A stretch of DNA of 64,000 nt. Source: Anisus vortex (lineage: Eukaryota; Mollusca; Gastropoda; Planorbidae). A program made the position numbers and the translations under genes. The notes beneath the pieces are model-generated. The model had not been told where the DNA came from, did no database searches, and saw nothing but the letters and a program-made list of their open reading frames with translations. The stretch is from contig OX421502.1 of the NCBI GenBank assembly GCA_949126835.1, positions 41,377,473 to 41,441,472 of the forward strand, given 5' to 3'. Below are positions 29,701 through 44,700 of this stretch, in pieces (the first letter of the stretch is position 1; every line of letters starts with the position of its first letter).

Positions 29701-32700
29701 TGAAATTTAAACATCAACTGAAATTTAAATTAAACATCAACTGAAATTTAAACATCAACTGAAATTTAAACATCCACTGAAATCTAAACATCCACTGAAA
29801 TTTAAACATCAACTGAAATCTAAACATCAACTGAAATCTAAACATCCACTGAAATCTAAACATCCACTGAAATTTAAACATCCACTGAAATTTAAACATC
29901 CACTGAAATCTAAACATCCACTGAAATTTAAACATCCACTGAAATTTAAACATCCACTGAAATTTAAACATCCACTGAAATTTAAACATCAACTGAAATT
30001 TAAACATCAACTGAAATTTAAACATCAACTGAACTTTAAACATCAACTGAAATTTAAACATCCACTGAAATGTAAACATCAACTGAAATCTAAACATCAA
30101 CTGAAATTTTAACATCAACTGAAATCTAAACATCCACTGAAATTTAAACATTAACTGAAATCTAAACATCCACTGAAATTTAAACATCAACTGAAATCGA
30201 CAAAGTTCTCACACAGTCTGGAAAAGTCTGGAATTTAAAAAAACAAACAAATCAAGGCCTGGACAACCTTGAATATTGGCATTTATTTGGAAATTTATCT
30301 AAATCTATATTTATATGTAAATTTATTATAAAAATGAAAATCATACAAAATACGCCAATCCCATTTTTATACGCCATAAACGCCCAGTGACTGAGCCTTA
30401 GATTAATACCTCATTCACGCAATATTTAGGTCAATTAGGGGGAGGAGGCGGTGACCATTTTCCAAATAACATGTTCCAGCAGCCTGGAATTTGGCTCTTA
30501 TAGCCTTAAAACAGTCTGGAAACAGCCTTGAATTTTTTTAAAGAAAAAATGTGAGAACCCTGAATCTAAAGATCCACTGAAATTTAAACATCAACTGAAA
30601 TTTAAACATCAACTGAAATTTAAACATCAACTGAAATTTAAACATCCACTGAAATCTCAACATCCACTGAAATTTAAACATCCACTGAAATTTAAACATC
30701 AACTGAAATTTAAACATCCACTGAAATTTAAACATCCACTGAAATTTAAACATCAACTGAAATTTAAACATCCACTGAAATCTAAACATCCACTGAAATT
30801 TAAACATCAACTGAAATCTAAACATCAACTGAAATCTAAACATCCACTGAAATTTAAACATCAACTGAAATTTAAACATCCACTGAAATCTAAACATCCA
30901 CTGAAATCTAAACATCCACTGAAATTTAAACATCCACTGAAATTTAAACATCCACTGAAATCTAAACATCCACTGAAATTTAAACATCCACTGAAATCTA
31001 AACATCCACTGAAATTTAAACATCTACTGAAATTTAAACATCAACTGAAATCTAAACATCCACTGAAATTTAAACATCCACTGAAATTTAAACATCAACT
31101 GAAATTTAAACATCAACTGAAATTTAAACATCAACTGAACTTTAAACATCAACTGAAATTTAAACATCCACTGAAATGTAAACATCCACTGAAATCTAAA
31201 CATCAACTGAAATCTAAACATCCACTGAAATCTAAACCTTAACTGAAATCTAAACATCCACTGAAATTTAAACATCCACTGAAATTTAAACATCCACTGA
31301 AATTTAAACATCCACTGAAATTTAAACAGCAACTGAAATTTAAACATCCACTGAAATTTAAACATCAACTGAAATTTAAACATCAACTGAAATCTAAACA
31401 TCCACTGAAATTTAAACATCAACTAAAATTTAAACATCCACTGAAATCTAAACATCCACTGAAATCTAAACATCCACTGAAATCTAAACACCCACTGAAA
31501 TTTAAACATCCACTGAAATTTAAACATCCACTGAAATCTAAACATCCACTGAAATCTAAACATCCACTGAAATTTAAACATCTACTGAAATTTAAACATC
31601 AACTGAAATCTAAACATCCACTGAAATTTAAACATCCACTGAAATTTAAACATCAACTGAAATTTAAACATCAACTGAAATTTAAACATCAACTGAACTT
31701 TAAACATCAACTGAAATTTAAACATCCACTGAAATGTAAACATCCACTGAAATCTAAACATCAACTGAAATCTAAACATCCACTGAAATTTAAACATTAA
31801 CTGAAATCTAAACATCCACTGAAATTTAAACATCAACTGAAATCTACAAAGTTCTCACACAGTCTGGAAAAGTCTGGAATTTAAAAAAATAACAAATCAA
31901 GGCCTGGACAACCTTGAATATTGGCATTTATTTGGAAATTTATCTAAATCTATATTTATATCTAGATTTATTATAAAAATAAAAATCGTACAAAAAACGC
32001 CAATCCCATTTTTATAAGCGATAAACGCCCAGGGACTGAGCCTTAGATTAATACCTCATTCACGCAATATTTAGGTCAATTAGGGGGAGGAGGCGGTGAC
32101 CATTTTCCAAATAACGTGTTCCAGCAGCCTGGAATTTGGCTCTTATAGCCTTAAAACAGTCTGGAAAAAGCCTTGAATTTTTTTAAAGAAAAAATGTGAG
32201 AAACCCTGAATCTAAACATCCACTGAAATTTAAACATTTACTGAAATTTAAACATCAACTGAAATTTAAACATCCACTGAAATCTCAACATCCACTGAAA
32301 TTTAAACATCCACTGAAATTTAAACATCAACTGAAATTTAAACATCAACTGAAATTTAAATTAAACACCAACTGAAATTTAAATATCCACTGAAATCTAA
32401 ACAGCCACTGAAATTTAAACATCAACTGAAATCTAAACATCAACTGAAATCTAAACATTCACTGAAATTTAAACATTCACTGAAATTTAAACATCCACTG
32501 AAATCTAAACATCCACTGAAATTTAAACATCCACTGAAATTTAAACATCAACTGAAATTTAAACACCAACTGAAATTTAAACATCCACTGAAATTTAAAC
32601 ATCCACTGAAATCTAAACATCCACTGAAATTTAAACATCCACTGAAATTTAAACATCAACTGAAATTTAAATTAAACATCAACTGAAATTTAAACATCAA

Positions 32701-35700
32701 CTGAAATTTAAACATCCACTGAAATCTAAACATCCACTGAAATTTAAACATCAACTGAAATCTAAACATCAACTGAAATCTAAACATCCACTGAAATTTA
32801 AACATCCACTGAAATTTAAACATCCACTGAAATCTAAACATCCACTGAAATTTAAACATCCACTGAAATTTAAACATCCACTGAAATTTAAACATCCACT
32901 GAAATTTAAACATCAACTGAAATTTAAACATCAACTGAAATTTAAACATCAACTGAACTTTAAACATCAACTGAAATTTAAACATCCACTGAAATGTAAA
33001 CATCAACTGAAATCTAAACATCAACTGAAATTTTAACATCAACTGAAATCTAAACATCCACTGAAATTTAAACATTAACTGAAATCTAAACATCCACTGA
33101 AATTTAAACATCAACTGAAATCGACAAAGTTCTCACACAGTCTGGAAAAGTCTGGAATTTAAAAAAAAAACAAATCAAGGCCTGGACAACCTTGAATATT
33201 GGCATTTATTTGGAAATTTATCTAAATCTATATTTATATGTAAATTTATTATAAAAATGAAAATCATACAAAATACGCCAATCCCATTTTTATACGCCAT
33301 AAACGCCCAGTGACTGAGCCTTAGATTAATACCTCATTCACGCAATATTTAGGTCAATTAGGGGGAGGAGGCGGTGACCATTTTCCAAATAACATGTTCC
33401 AGCAGCCTGGAATTTGGCTCTTATAGCCTTAAAACAGTCTGGAAACAGCCTTGAATTTTTTTTAAGAAAAAATGTGAGAACCCTGAATCTAAACATCCAC
33501 TGAAATTTAAACATCAACTGAAATTTAAACATCAACTGAAATTTAAACATCAACTGAAATTTAAACATCCACTGAAATCTCAACATCCACTGAAATTTAA
33601 ACATCCACTGAAATTTAAACATCAACTGAAATTTAAACATCCACTGAAATTTAAACATCCACTGAAATTTAAACATCAACTGAAATTTAAACATCCACTG
33701 AAATCTAAACATCCACTGAAATTTAAACATCAACTGAAATCTAAACATCAACTGAAATCTAAACATCCACTGAAATTTAAACATCCACTGAAATTTAAAC
33801 ATCCACTGAAATCTAAACATCCACTGAAATTTAAACATCCACTGAAATGTAAACATCCACTGAAATCTAAACATCAACTGAAATCTAAACATCCAGTGAA
33901 ATTTAAACATTAACTGAAATCTAAACATCCACTGAAATTTAAACAGCAACTGAAATTTAAACATCCACTGAAATTTAAACATCAACTGAAATTTAAACAT
34001 CAACTGAAATCTAAACATCCACTGAAATTTAAACATCAACTGAAATTTAAACATCCACTGAAATCTAAACATCAACTGAAATTTAAACATCAACTGAAAT
34101 TTAAACATCAACTGAAATTTAAACATCCACTGAAATCTCAACATCCACTGAAATTTAAACATCCACTGAAATTTAAACATCCACGGAAATTTAAACATCC
34201 ACTGAAATTTAAACATCCACTGAAATTTAAACATCCACTGAAATTTAAACATCCACTGAAATCTAAACATCCACTGAAATCTAAACCTTAACTGAAATCT
34301 AAACATCCACTGAAATTTAAACATCCACTGAAATTTAAACATCCACTGAAATTTAAACATCCACTGAAATTTAAACAGCAACTGAAATTTAAACATCCAC
34401 TGAAATTTAAACATCAACTGAAATTTAAACATCAACTGAAATCTAAACATCCACTGAAATTTAAACATCAACTAAAATTTAAACATCCACTGAAATCTAA
34501 ACATCCACTGAAATCTAAACATCCACTGAAATCTAAACACCCACTGAAATTTAAACATCCACTGAAATTTAAACATCCACTGAAATCTAAACATCCACTG
34601 AAATCTAAACATCCACTGAAATTTAAACATCAACTGAAATTTAAACATCCACTGAAATTTAAACATCAACTGAAATTTAAACATCAACTGAAATTTAAAC
34701 ATCCACTGAAATCTAAACATCCACTGAAATTTAAACATCAACTGAAATCTAAACATCAACTGAAATCTAAACATCCACTGAAATTTAAACATCCACTGAA
34801 ATTTAAACATCCACTGAAATCTAAACATCCACTGAAATTTAAACATCCACTGAAATGTAAACATCAACTGAAATCTAAACATCAACTGAAATCTAAACAT
34901 CCAGTGAAATTTAAACATTAACTGAAATCTAAACATCCACTGAAATTTAAACAGCAACTGAAATTTAAACATCCACTGAAATTTAAACATCAACTGAAAT
35001 TTAAACATCAACTGAAATCTAAACATCCACTGAAATTTAAACATCAACTGAAATTTAAACATCCACTGAAATCTAAACATCAACTGAAATTTAAACATCA
35101 ACTGAAATTTAAACATCAACTGAAATTTAAACATCCACTGAAATCTCAACATCCACTGAAATTTAAACATCCACTGAAATTTAAACATCCACTGAAATTT
35201 AAACATCCACTGAAATTTAAACATCCACTGAAATTTAAACATCCACTGAAATTTAAACATCCACTGAAATCTAAACATCCACTGAAATCTAAACCTTAAC
35301 TGAAATCTAAACATCCACTGAAATTTAAACATCCACTGAAATTTAAACATCCACTGAAATTTAAACATCCACTGAAATTTCAACAGCAACTGAAATTTAA
35401 ACATCCACTGAAATTTAAACATCAACTGAAATTTAAACATCAACTGAAATCTAAACATCCACTGAAATTTAAACATCAACTAAAATTTAAACATCCACTG
35501 AAATCTAAACATCCACTGAAATCTAAACATCCACTGAAATCTAAACACCCACTGAAATTTAAACATCCACTGAAATTTAAACATCCACTGAAATCTAAAC
35601 ATCCACTGAAATCTAAACATCCACTGAAATTTAAACATCTACTGAAATTTAAACATCAACTGAAATCTAAACATCCACTGAAATTTAAACATCCACTGAA

Positions 35701-38700
35701 ATTTAAACATCAACTGAAATTTAAACATCAACTGAAATTTAAACATCAACTGAAATTTAAACATCAACTGAACTTTAAACATCAACTGAAATTTAAACAT
35801 CCACTGAAATGTAAACATCCACTGAAATCTAAACATCAACTGAAATCTAAACATCCACTGAAATTTAAACATTAACTGAAATCTAAACATCCACTGAAAT
35901 TTAAACATCAACTGAAATCTACAAAGTTCTCACACAGTCTGGAAAAGTCTGGAATTTAAAAAAATAACAAATCAAGGCCTGGACAACCTTGAATATTGGC
36001 ATTTATTTGGAAATTTATCTAAATCTATATTTATATCTAGATTTATTATAAAAATTAAAATCATACAAAAAACGCCAATCCCATTTTTATAAGCGATAAA
36101 CGCCCAGGGACTGAGCCTTAGATTAATACCTCATTCACGCAATATTTAGGTCAATTAGGGGGAGGAGGCGGTGACCATTTTCCAAATAACGTGTTCCAGC
36201 AGCCTGGAATTTGGCTCTTATAGCCTTAAAACAGTCTGGAAAAAGCCTTGAATTTTTTTAAAGAAAAAATGTGAGAAACCCTGAATCTAAACATCCACTG
36301 AAATTTAAACATCCACTGAAATTTAAACATCAACTGAAATTTAAACATCCACTGAAATCTCAACATCCACTGAAATTTAAACATCCACTGAAATTTAAAC
36401 ATCAACTGAAATTTAAACATCAACTGAAATTTAAATTAAACACCAACTGAAATTTAAACATCCACTGAAATCTAAACAGCCACTGAAATTTAAACATCAA
36501 CTGAAATCTAAACATCAACTGAAATCTAAACATTCACTGAAATTTAAACATTCACTGAAATTTAAACATTCACTGAAATTTAAACATCCACTGAAATCTA
36601 AACATCCACTGAAATTTAAACATCCACTGAAATTTAAACATCAACTGAAATTTAAACACCAACTGAAATTTAAACATCCACTGAAATGTAAACATCAACT
36701 GAAATTTAAACATCAACTGAAATTTAAACATCAACCGAAGTTTAAACATCCACTGAAATCTAAACATCCACTGAAATCTAAACATCCACTGAAAATTTAA
36801 ACATCAACTGAAATCTAAACATCAAATGAAATCTAAACATCAAATGAAATTTAAACATCCACTGAAATTTAAACATCCACTGAAATCTAAACATCCACTG
36901 AAATTTAAACATCAACTGAAATTTAAACATCCACTGAAATCTAAACATCCACTGAAATTTAAACATCAACTGAAATTTAAACATCAACTGAAATTTAAAC
37001 ATCAACTGAAATTTAAACATCCACTAAAATCTAAACATCCACTGAAATTTAAACATTCTCTGAAATTTAAACAATCTCTGAAATCTCAACATCCACTGAA
37101 ATCTCAACATCCACTGAAGTTTTAACATCCACTGAAATTTAAACATCCACTGAAATTTAAACATCCACTGAAATCTAAACATCCACTGAAATTTAAACAT
37201 CAACTGAAATTTAAACATCCACTGAAATCTAAACATCCACTGAAATTTAAACATCAACTGAAATTTAAACATCAACTGAAATTTAAACATCAACTGAAAT
37301 TTAAACATCCACTAAAATCTAAACATCCACTGAAATTTAAACATTCTCTGAAATTTAAACAATCTCTGAAATCTCAACATCCACTGAAATCTCAACATCC
37401 ACTGAAGTTTTAACATCCACTGAAATTTTAACATCCACTGAAATTTAAACAATAATGTATTGAACAAAACTCCACTTTAAAATTGAAGATATATTTTTTA
37501 TACATTTTTATTATTTATTAAACATTTCTAATAATATTTCTGATAATATTTTTCCTTTTTTAGGTATTGAGCAAAACTTGCGTACATCTTTTCAAGACAC
37601 CAATGTGAATGGATTTGATTATCTACGGAATGTTGTCCACTTGCCATTTTACTTACAGTCACAAGGAATGCGTATACAACAAGTAGAGCCAATGTCTAAT
37701 CAGCTGGATGTGACAGATGCATCACCATCCAAGGCAATAAGGGTGAGAACTGGGACTATTTCCCTTGTTATTCCAAAATTATTGAACTTCCTACATTTTT
37801 CACATGAATTTACTACATTTTTCACATACATGTGTGTTGAAAATAGATATATCTAACTTATTATATTTCTAAACAGCTATATTATATTTTTGTTGGATAA
37901 AGAATATCCACTTATTAAACAAAACACATTTAACAGAAAACATTTTTAGCTTGTTTTATGGCTACTAATGCAGTTTTAGTAATGCTAGGTCATTTATACT
38001 TACTATGACCTCTCTAGGGTAACACCCACATCTCACACATTTTGCTTCTACTTCTAGTATTATTTAATTTACTATTAGATTTATTGGAAGTTTAAAACTA
38101 AAATGCACTGTACTTCAAACCAATATTATCCAAATAACTTTTTAGAAACATTGCTTTAGATGAAAATTGTAAAAAAATTCTGTTTTCTGTACAAGTCTAG
38201 AATTTGTACAAAATTAATCTTTCTTTTTGTGACCTCAATAACTAGACCCATGTAGTGAGCTAATAAAATAACTAGACCCATAGAGTAGTGAGCTAATAAA
38301 ATAACTAGACCCATGGAGTAGTGAACTAATAAAATAACTAGACCCTTGGAGTAGGGAAGTAACACTAAACTGAACTAAAACAACTAGCCTGGAACACAAT
38401 TTAATTGATAGATCAAAAAGTTGATATATCTCTAGAATTTAGAATAGAAAGATTTAACAGTTCTAATTCATCACTAACTCATAAACTAGAAATTGGCAAG
38501 AACAACATTGAGATTAATTCCTTCACCTTCATTGTTGTATATTTTATTTTTTAGCAAGACTCTGTTCTTACAAGTGTCAGCAGTGATACAAGACCTGGCC
38601 GCAAAGCTTCGAGGGCCATGGGGTCCAGCCATATGGTAGGGGGCAGCTTGTCTGGCTCACTTCCTGGTATCATGTACGCCAGCTCATTTGACCTCACCTC

Positions 38701-41700
38701 AACAATGGCCAAGAATGATTATTTCAGTGATATCAATCCACGCAGTATGAGACGTTTAATGAACATTGTGGCAGTGACAGGTTAGATCTTTTTTTATAAT
38801 GAACATTGTGGCTGTGACAGGTTAGATCTTTTTTTATAATGAACATTGTGGCAGTGACAGTTTTTTAATATTTTATAATGAACATTGTGGCTGTGACAGG
38901 TTAGTTTTTTTTTATAATGAACATTGTGGCAGCAGTGACATGTTATTTTTTTATATTTTATAATGAACATTGTGGCAGTGACAGGTTAGTTTTTTTTATT
39001 TTATAATGAACATTGTGGCAGTGACAGGTTATTTTTGTTAATTTTATAATGAACATTGTGGCAGTGACAGGTTATTTTTTTTTATTTTATAATGAACATT
39101 GTGGCAGTGACAGGTAAATTTTTAAATTTTATAATGAACATTGTGGCAGTGACAGGTAAATTTTTAAATTTTATAATGAACATTGTGGCTGTGACAGGTA
39201 AATTTTTTAAATTTATAATGAACATTGTGGCTGTGACATGATTAGTTAGTTTTTTTTATTTTATAATTAACATTGTGGGTGTGACAGGTAAGTTTTTATT
39301 TTATAATGAACATTGGGGCAGTGACAGGTTAGTTTTTAATTTTATAATGAACATTGTGGCAGTGACAGGTTAGTTTTTTAATTTTATAATGAACATTGTG
39401 GCAGTGACAGTTTTTATTTTATAATGAACATTGTGGCTGTGACAGGTTAGTTTTTTTAATTTTAAAATGAACTTTGTGGCTGTGACAGGTTAGTTTTTTT
39501 TTTTATACTGAACTTTTTGGCAGTGACAGGTTATTTTTTTATATTTTATAATGAACATTGTGGCAGTGACAGGTAAATTTATAAATTTTTTAATGAACAT
39601 TGTGGCAGTGACAGGTAAATTTTTAAATTTTATAATGAACATTGTGGCAGTGACAGGTTAATTTTTTAATTTTATAATGAACATTGTGGCTGTGACAGGT
39701 AAATTTTTTAATTTTATAATGAACATTGTGGCTGTGACTAGTTAGTTTTTTTTATTTTATAAAGAACATTGTGGCAGTGACAGGTAAGTTTTTTAATTTT
39801 ATAATGAACATTGTGGCAGTGACAGGTTATTTTTTAAATTTTATAATGAACATTGTGGCTGTGACAGATTGGTTTTTTAATTTTATAATGAACATTGTGG
39901 CTGTGACAGGTAAAAAAATTTACTTTTATTATTAACATTGTGGGTGTGACAGGTAAGTTTTTATTTTATAATAAACATTGTAGCAGTGACAGGTTAGTTT
40001 TTAATTTTATAATGAACATTGTGGCAGTGACAGGTTAGTTTTTTTATTTTATAATGCACATTGTGGCAGTGACAGTTTTTATTTTATAATGAACATCATG
40101 GCTGTGACAGGTAAGTTTTTTAAATTTTAAAATGAACTTTGTGGCTGTGACAGGTTAGTTTTTTTTTTATAAGGAACATTGTGGCAGTGACAGGTTAGTT
40201 TTTTATTATTTTATAATTAACATTGTGGCTGTGACAGTTTTTTTTTATATTTTATAATAAACATTGTTGCAGTGACAGGCTAGTTATTTTTTTATTTTAT
40301 AATGAACATTGTGGCTGTGACAGGTAAGTTTTTTAAATTTTATAATGAACATTGTAGCTGTGACAGGTAATTTTTTTTTATTTTGTAATGAACATTTTGG
40401 CTGTGACAGGTTAGTTTTTTAATTTTATAATGAACATTGTGACAGTGACAGGTTAGTTTTTTAATTTTATAATGAACATTGTGGCAGTGACAGGTTAGTT
40501 TTTTAATTTTATAATGAACATTGTGGCAGTGACAGGTTAGTTTTTTAATTTTATAATGAATATTGTGGCAGTGACAGGTTATTTTTTTAATTTTATAATG
40601 AACATTGTGGCAGTGACAGGTTAGTTTTTTATTTTATAATGAATATTGTGGCAGTGACAGGTTAGTTTTTTATTTTATAATGAATATTGTGGCAGTGACA
40701 GGTTAGTTTTTTATTTTATAATGAATATTGTGGCAGTGACAGGTTAGTTTTTTTATATTTTATTAGGCAATAGCAGACATTCCAATCCTTGCCAGAATGT
40801 TTCCACTAAATGCAAAAAAACAACTACATTCATTTGTATTAGACTAGTTGTTTACATAACCCAAAGACATTAGTTTTAACTCTACATAACCCAAAGACAT
40901 TAGTTTTAACTCTACATAACCCAAAGAAATTAGTTTTAACTCTACATAACCCAAAGACATTAGTTTTAACTCTACATAACCCAAAGACATTAGTTTTAAC
41001 TCTACATAACCCAAAGAAATTAGTTTTAACTCTACATAACCCAAAGAAATTAGTTTTAACTCTACATAACCCAAAGAAATTAGTTTTAACTCTACATAAC
41101 CCAAAGACATTAGTTTTAACTCTACATAACCCAAAGACATTAGTTTTAACTCTACATAACCCAAAGACATTAGTTTTAACTCTACATAACCCAAAGACAT
41201 TAGTTTTAACTCTACATAACCCAAAGACATTAGTTTTAACTCTACATAACCCAAAGACATTAGTTTTAACTCTACATAACACAAAGACATTAGTTTTAAC
41301 ATAGACTATAATATACATGGACCGCTTGCTTTAGTATTTCTGCTATATGATGACTCGAAAGACTGCTTTTTGGAATTTCCCGATTCGTTGTTTCCTTTGC
41401 ACTTCCGTTTTATTGAATCACTTCGATTTTCTCAATGAAAAATTAAAATTGAAAGTTCTATACAGCGAAAACATTTAAGAAACAAAGAGGTGCGTAGAAG
41501 CCATGTAAGACAGCGTTATTGGTTGCGCACGCAAAAAAAAGTACATATTAGCTCTAAAAAATAGAGCAAGTGGTCCATCTTATTATAGTCTATGGTTTTA
41601 ACTCCCAACTTGGGGCTGCAATGAAAGTAAGAATATTTTAAGAATAATGATCACTTTGTATTTTTCTAGCTCGACTTCTTAGAGCCTACAATATAGACTT

Positions 41701-44700
41701 TAAATGGCACAGACTGGCCGCATGGATCAACCTGACAGAGCAATGGCCGTATCGTTTGTCTTGGATTATTTATTTCTTTGAAGAGGCTGAATTTATAGAA
41801 AATTCTGCTTCTCTCTACTCTATCTATAAAAGGTGAAATATTTATTTTAATTTAAAAATCAAAACTTTTTTTGACCAATTGTTTAACTCGTTTACATATT
41901 GTTTAACTAACTAATGTATTGATTGTTTAACTCACTAATGTATATATTGTGTCTTAATGTTTAATGAAGGAATGAAATTATAATAACTTATGTACATGTT
42001 TTTCTTTAAAAAATCTAGAATAGCTCCAAATATCCCATCTACAAAAGAACAAGATCCACTTCTAGAAATAGACAGAAATGTTCGTAAACTAGAAGCCAGT
42101 CTGACTTCTAAATCTGGAAACTTCCCTCTGTTAAATGTCTCAGATTTAAAGAAGTTCTTGCCCTGTACAATTAATTTGGATCCATATCTCAGGAAACTCA
42201 TCAGAGGTGAGACTGTAGCCAAAATATTAGTCAACAGTTCTTCAACAGTTCTTCAAATGTTACTTGCTCATGTTCACTATTGGCATTTTCTTGTTTTACT
42301 TCATGGTTGTTCTCTTTTTAGCACTGGAGTTTGTCTTTACCCTGGTAACTTCTTTCACTGAATTTTTTGAACAAAATCTGTTAATTCCTAACTAAATCTA
42401 CTCTTATTCACTGAATAATTTACTTACTAAATCTTTATTTCTTCACTGAATATATTACTTCTTCACTGAATCTATTACTTCTTCACTTCTCTCATGAAGC
42501 TATTATTTTAATGTAACTATTACTTTATCAAATCTTCAATTACGTTTTTGCAGAATTTATTTCTTTACTGACATCATTGTTGACTGCTGTAGTCTCTCTG
42601 GTCACTTGTCTTGTACTGCCCTCAACAGGGTATCATTGTTGACTGCTGTAGTCTCTCTGGTCACTTGTCTTGTACTGCCCTCAACAGGGTATCATTGTTG
42701 ACTGCTGTAGTCTCTCTGATCACTTGTCTTGTACTGCCCTCAACAGGGTATCATTGTTGACTGCGGTAGTCTCTCTGGTCACTTGTCTTGTACTGCCCTC
42801 AACAGGGCATCATTGTTGACTGCTGTATTCTTCAGATCTTTCTACTTCATCTAAATCCATTATATAGATCTTATTCAAATGATTACTTTCATTATTATGT
42901 TTTACCTGGACAAGCTGCAAGATGAATATAATACATTTAGTGTGCCAATACTGATTGATACATTCAGTGTGCCAATACTGATTTATACATCCAGTGTGCC
43001 AATACTGATTGATACATTCAGTGTGCCAGTACTGATTGATACATTCAGCGTGCCAGTACAGATTGATACATTCAGCGTTCCAGTACTGATTGATACATTC
43101 AGTGTGCCAATACTGATTGATACATTCAGCTTGCCAGTACTGATTAATACATTCAGCGTACCAATACTGATTGATACATTCAGTGTGCCAATACTGATTG
43201 ATACATTCAGTGTCGCACTACTGATTGATACATTCAGTGTGCCAATACTGATTGATACATTCAGTGTGCCAGTACTGATTGATACATTCAGTGTGCCAGT
43301 ACTGATTGATACATTCAGCCTGCCAATACTGATTGATACATTCAGCATGCCAATAACTGATTGTGAAAGTTAATGGAAAAATGGACTTGAATTTTCAAGT
43401 TTGGGAACATTTGTTATTGTTTGGGAAAACTTTTCAAGTTTAGGGAAATTTTGGACATTTGACAAAAATTGAAAAATTTATTATCAATTGCATTAAAGAG
43501 TCCATAACTATGGTATGTAATTTAGAAGTCCTGAATTCCCCCCTTAATATTTTTTTTCTAAAATTATTCTATGCATAATTAAAAAACATCCACAATTTTT
43601 TTTTCTGTCTACATATATACACATATATACATTATATATATCTACACTACATATATACACATATATACATTATATATCTACACTACATATATACACATAT
43701 ATACATTATATATATCTACACTACATATATACACATATATACACTATATATCTACACTACATATATACACATATATACATTATATATCTACACTACATAT
43801 ATACACATATATACACCAGATATCTACACTACATATATACACATATATACACTATATATCTACACTACATATATACACATATATACATTATATATCTACA
43901 CTAAATATATACACATATATACATTATATATCTACACTACATATATACACATTTATACACTATATATCTACACTACATATATACACATATATACACTATT
44001 ATATATCTACACTACATATATACACATATATACATTATATATCTACACTACATATATACACATATATACATTATATATCTACACTACATATATACACATA
44101 TATACACTATATATCTACACTACATATATACACATATATACATTATATATCTACACTACATATATACACATATATACATTATATATCTACACTACATATA
44201 TACACATATATACACTATATATCTACACTACATATACACACATATATACATTATATATCTACACTACATATATACACATATATACATTATATATCTACAC
44301 AATTTATACAAATATATACACTATATATCTACACTACATATATACACTATATATCTACACTACATATATACACATATATACATTATACATCTACACTACA
44401 TATATACACATATATACACTGCATATATACACATATATACACTATATATCTACACTACATATACACACATATATACATTATATATCTACACTGCATATAT
44501 ACACATATATACATTATATATCTACACTACATATATACACATATACACTATTATATATCTACACTACATATATACACATATATACATTATACATCTACAC
44601 TACATATATACACATATATACACTATATATCTACACAATTTATACAAATATATACACTATATATCTACACTACATATATACACTATATATCTACACTACA

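Larger units (their letters stand above)
28194..37452. repeat. 18 bp satellite array with embedded MITEs, 9.3 kb
   Basis: Unit aaacatccactgaaattt with caactg and aaatct variants, several hundred copies, all in one orientation. Both strands stay open for long stretches because 18 is a multiple of three (KHPLKF on plus, MFKFQW on minus). Higher-order blocks are evident: about 1 kb around 33.4-34.5 kb recurs at 34.5-35.5 kb, and the stretch before 30.2 kb recurs before 33.1 kb. Five MITE copies are part of these blocks. Confidence 0.97.

Noticed and set aside
28171..37308. Long ORFs on both strands with six-residue repeats (KHPLKF, MFKFQW).
   Set aside because: They arise from an 18-bp satellite in an intron. 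There are no unique flanking domains and no splice logic.
40839..41318. Two overlapping minus-strand ORFs ([10 protein letters not shown] and [10 protein letters not shown] repeats).
   Set aside because: Two frames of the same 30-bp repeat are open at once, as expected from the period.
42555..42640. Possible exon after tttttgcag encoding a hydrophobic stretch before a 67-bp repeat.
   Set aside because: The phase 1 end at 42206 joins directly to 45581 to give [12 protein letters not shown], matching the family layout. An extra exon is not needed.
42879..43373. 164-residue plus ORF with nine-residue repeats.
   Set aside because: 27-bp intronic repeat between the exons at 42206 and 45581, which join in phase without it.
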